6,901 nucleotides of DNA from the NCBI GenBank assembly GCA_011391655.1, contig JAABQE010000269.1, positions 1-6,901 on the forward strand, given 5' to 3'. The notes beneath the pieces are model-generated. The model did not search any database. It was not told the origin of the DNA and saw only the letters and a program-made list of their open reading frames with translations. Source of the stretch: Hydrogenophilales bacterium. Its GTDB lineage: Bacteria; Pseudomonadota; Gammaproteobacteria; Burkholderiales; Thiobacillaceae. The translations under genes were made by a program, and so were the position numbers. This document shows positions 6,266-6,901 of the stretch, piece after piece; position 1 is the first letter of the stretch, and each line of letters opens with the position of its first letter.

Positions 6266-6688
6266 TTATTTTGCTTCGGCTGCCCATGGGTTGATTACTT
6301 CCAGCCCGGGGTAAACAAAATCCTTTGAATTGCGGCTGACCAGCCGCAATTCGTGATGCAACGCCGTGGCGGCCAGCAGGCTGTCGATGCTGGGCACGGG
6401 GCGTCCCGCTTCGGCGAGCAGCCGTCCCCAGCGGTCGGCCACTGCGGTATTCACCGGCAGGATGCGCGCGCCGAACCAGTCGCGCAGATCGTGTTCCAGC
6501 CACAGCCGCAGCTTCTCGCGGCGTGGCGCATCGGGCAGACGCTCAACGCCTTTACGGATTTCACCCAGCGTCAACACGCTTAGATACAGCGCTTCGTTGG
6601 GCGTGTTGTCGAACCAGCTCAACACGGCTTGGTCGGGACGCGGGCGCACCAGTTCCGAGATCACATTGGTATCGAGCAAATAGCTCAC
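6266..6688 (-). CDS. vapC: Type II toxin, VapC/FitB-like PIN-domain ribonuclease
   Basis: A 140-residue PIN-domain protein, the usual size for VapC toxins, which are Mg-dependent endoribonucleases held inactive by a co-expressed antitoxin. The acidic active-site residues are all present: D6 in LLDTNVISEL at the N-terminus, E43 in LGEIRKG, D102 in PSIDSLLAATAL, and D123 in SRNSKDF. The overall motif pattern resembles the FitB branch. It begins with GTG at 6688, and that codon overlaps the antitoxin stop (GTGA), indicating translational coupling in a two-gene operon with the antitoxin first. No stop, frameshift or missing catalytic residue is seen, so the toxin appears intact. The RNA target cannot be told from sequence. 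The gene runs head-on into aroG with only 6 bases between the stop codons. Confidence 0.92.
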   Translation of the reverse strand: MSYLLDTNVISELVRPRPDQAVLSWFDNTPNEALYLSVLTLGEIRKGVERLPDAPRREKLRLWLEHDLRDWFGARILPVNTAVADRWGRLLAEAGRPVPSIDSLLAATALHHELRLVSRNSKDFVYPGLEVINPWAAEAK

Positions 6689-6901
6689 AGCGCAATCTCA
6701 CGCGCAAGGGTTTGTTCACGCGAAAAGTCCGCCTCAACGCCTGCGAGTGGCGACTGCCGCAAAAACGCAACCAGACTCGGCTTGGGCTGGGTTAGACGCT
6801 GATAGTCCTCACGTGAAAGCATCACCGCCACCGGCTCGCCGCGCACCGTGATGTCCTTCGGACCTTCCTGCCGCGCGCGTTTCACCAATTCACTGAATTT
6901 C
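6685..6901 (-). CDS. Type II antitoxin, Phd/YefM family (N-terminus outside window)
   Basis: The frame is open to the right edge, reading KFSELVKRARQEGPKDITVR and then GEPVAVMLSREDYQRL, the typical Phd/YefM fold region. The TTG at 6888 is internal: the KFSEL residues before it belong to the usual (N/K)xFSELv motif, so a short N-terminal piece is missing. Seventy-one residues are visible. Phd-type antitoxins bind their operator as dimers through the N-terminal domain and neutralise the toxin with the C-terminal tail, here roughly SLVAFLRQSPLAGVEADFS onward. The stop TGA overlaps the toxin start codon (GTGA). By analogy with the family, the pair would be autoregulated from a promoter outside the window. 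Confidence 0.88.
   Translation of the reverse strand, partial: KFSELVKRARQEGPKDITVRGEPVAVMLSREDYQRLTQPKPSLVAFLRQSPLAGVEADFSREQTLAREIAL

Overview
The window is GC-rich, densely coding chromosomal DNA. Gene content and protein character point to a betaproteobacterium, perhaps of the Nitrosomonadales/Thiobacillus type: an AsmA-family envelope protein, a PilZ-DUF1631-GGDEF-EAL signalling protein, a class I DAHP synthase, and a Phd/VapC toxin-antitoxin pair. The phylum-level placement is inferred from protein character. No rRNA, tRNA, CRISPR array, insertion sequence or integrase is visible.

Layout. (1) Positions 1-1070, plus strand: C-terminal part of an AsmA-family protein whose start lies before the window. 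(2) 1071-1156: short gap between convergent genes, with one weak long-loop inverted repeat. (3) 1157-4891, minus strand: one very large gene for a soluble c-di-GMP-type protein. It has an N-terminal PilZ domain, a long DUF1631 region split by a Pro/Ala/Gln-rich linker, a degenerate GGDEF domain and an EAL domain that lacks one catalytic glutamate. (4) 4892-5182: divergent control region. Its plus-strand half holds a candidate sigma-70 promoter, a 17-codon ORF with a strong ribosome binding site, and a strong intrinsic terminator lying inside that ORF, all directly upstream of aroG. (5) 5183-6259, plus strand: aroG, the first enzyme of the shikimate pathway. (6) 6266-6901, minus strand: a Phd/YefM-type antitoxin (cut by the window end) overlapping by GTGA with a VapC/FitB-type PIN-domain toxin, which ends 6 bases from the end of aroG.

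How the parts relate. The genes do not form one pathway. The two most informative spots are the aroG leader, which looks like a transcription-attenuation or small-RNA element with the terminator embedded in a leader ORF, and the large c-di-GMP protein. In the latter all three nucleotide-related domains carry non-consensus residues, so it reads more like a c-di-GMP sensor or scaffold than an active cyclase or phosphodiesterase.
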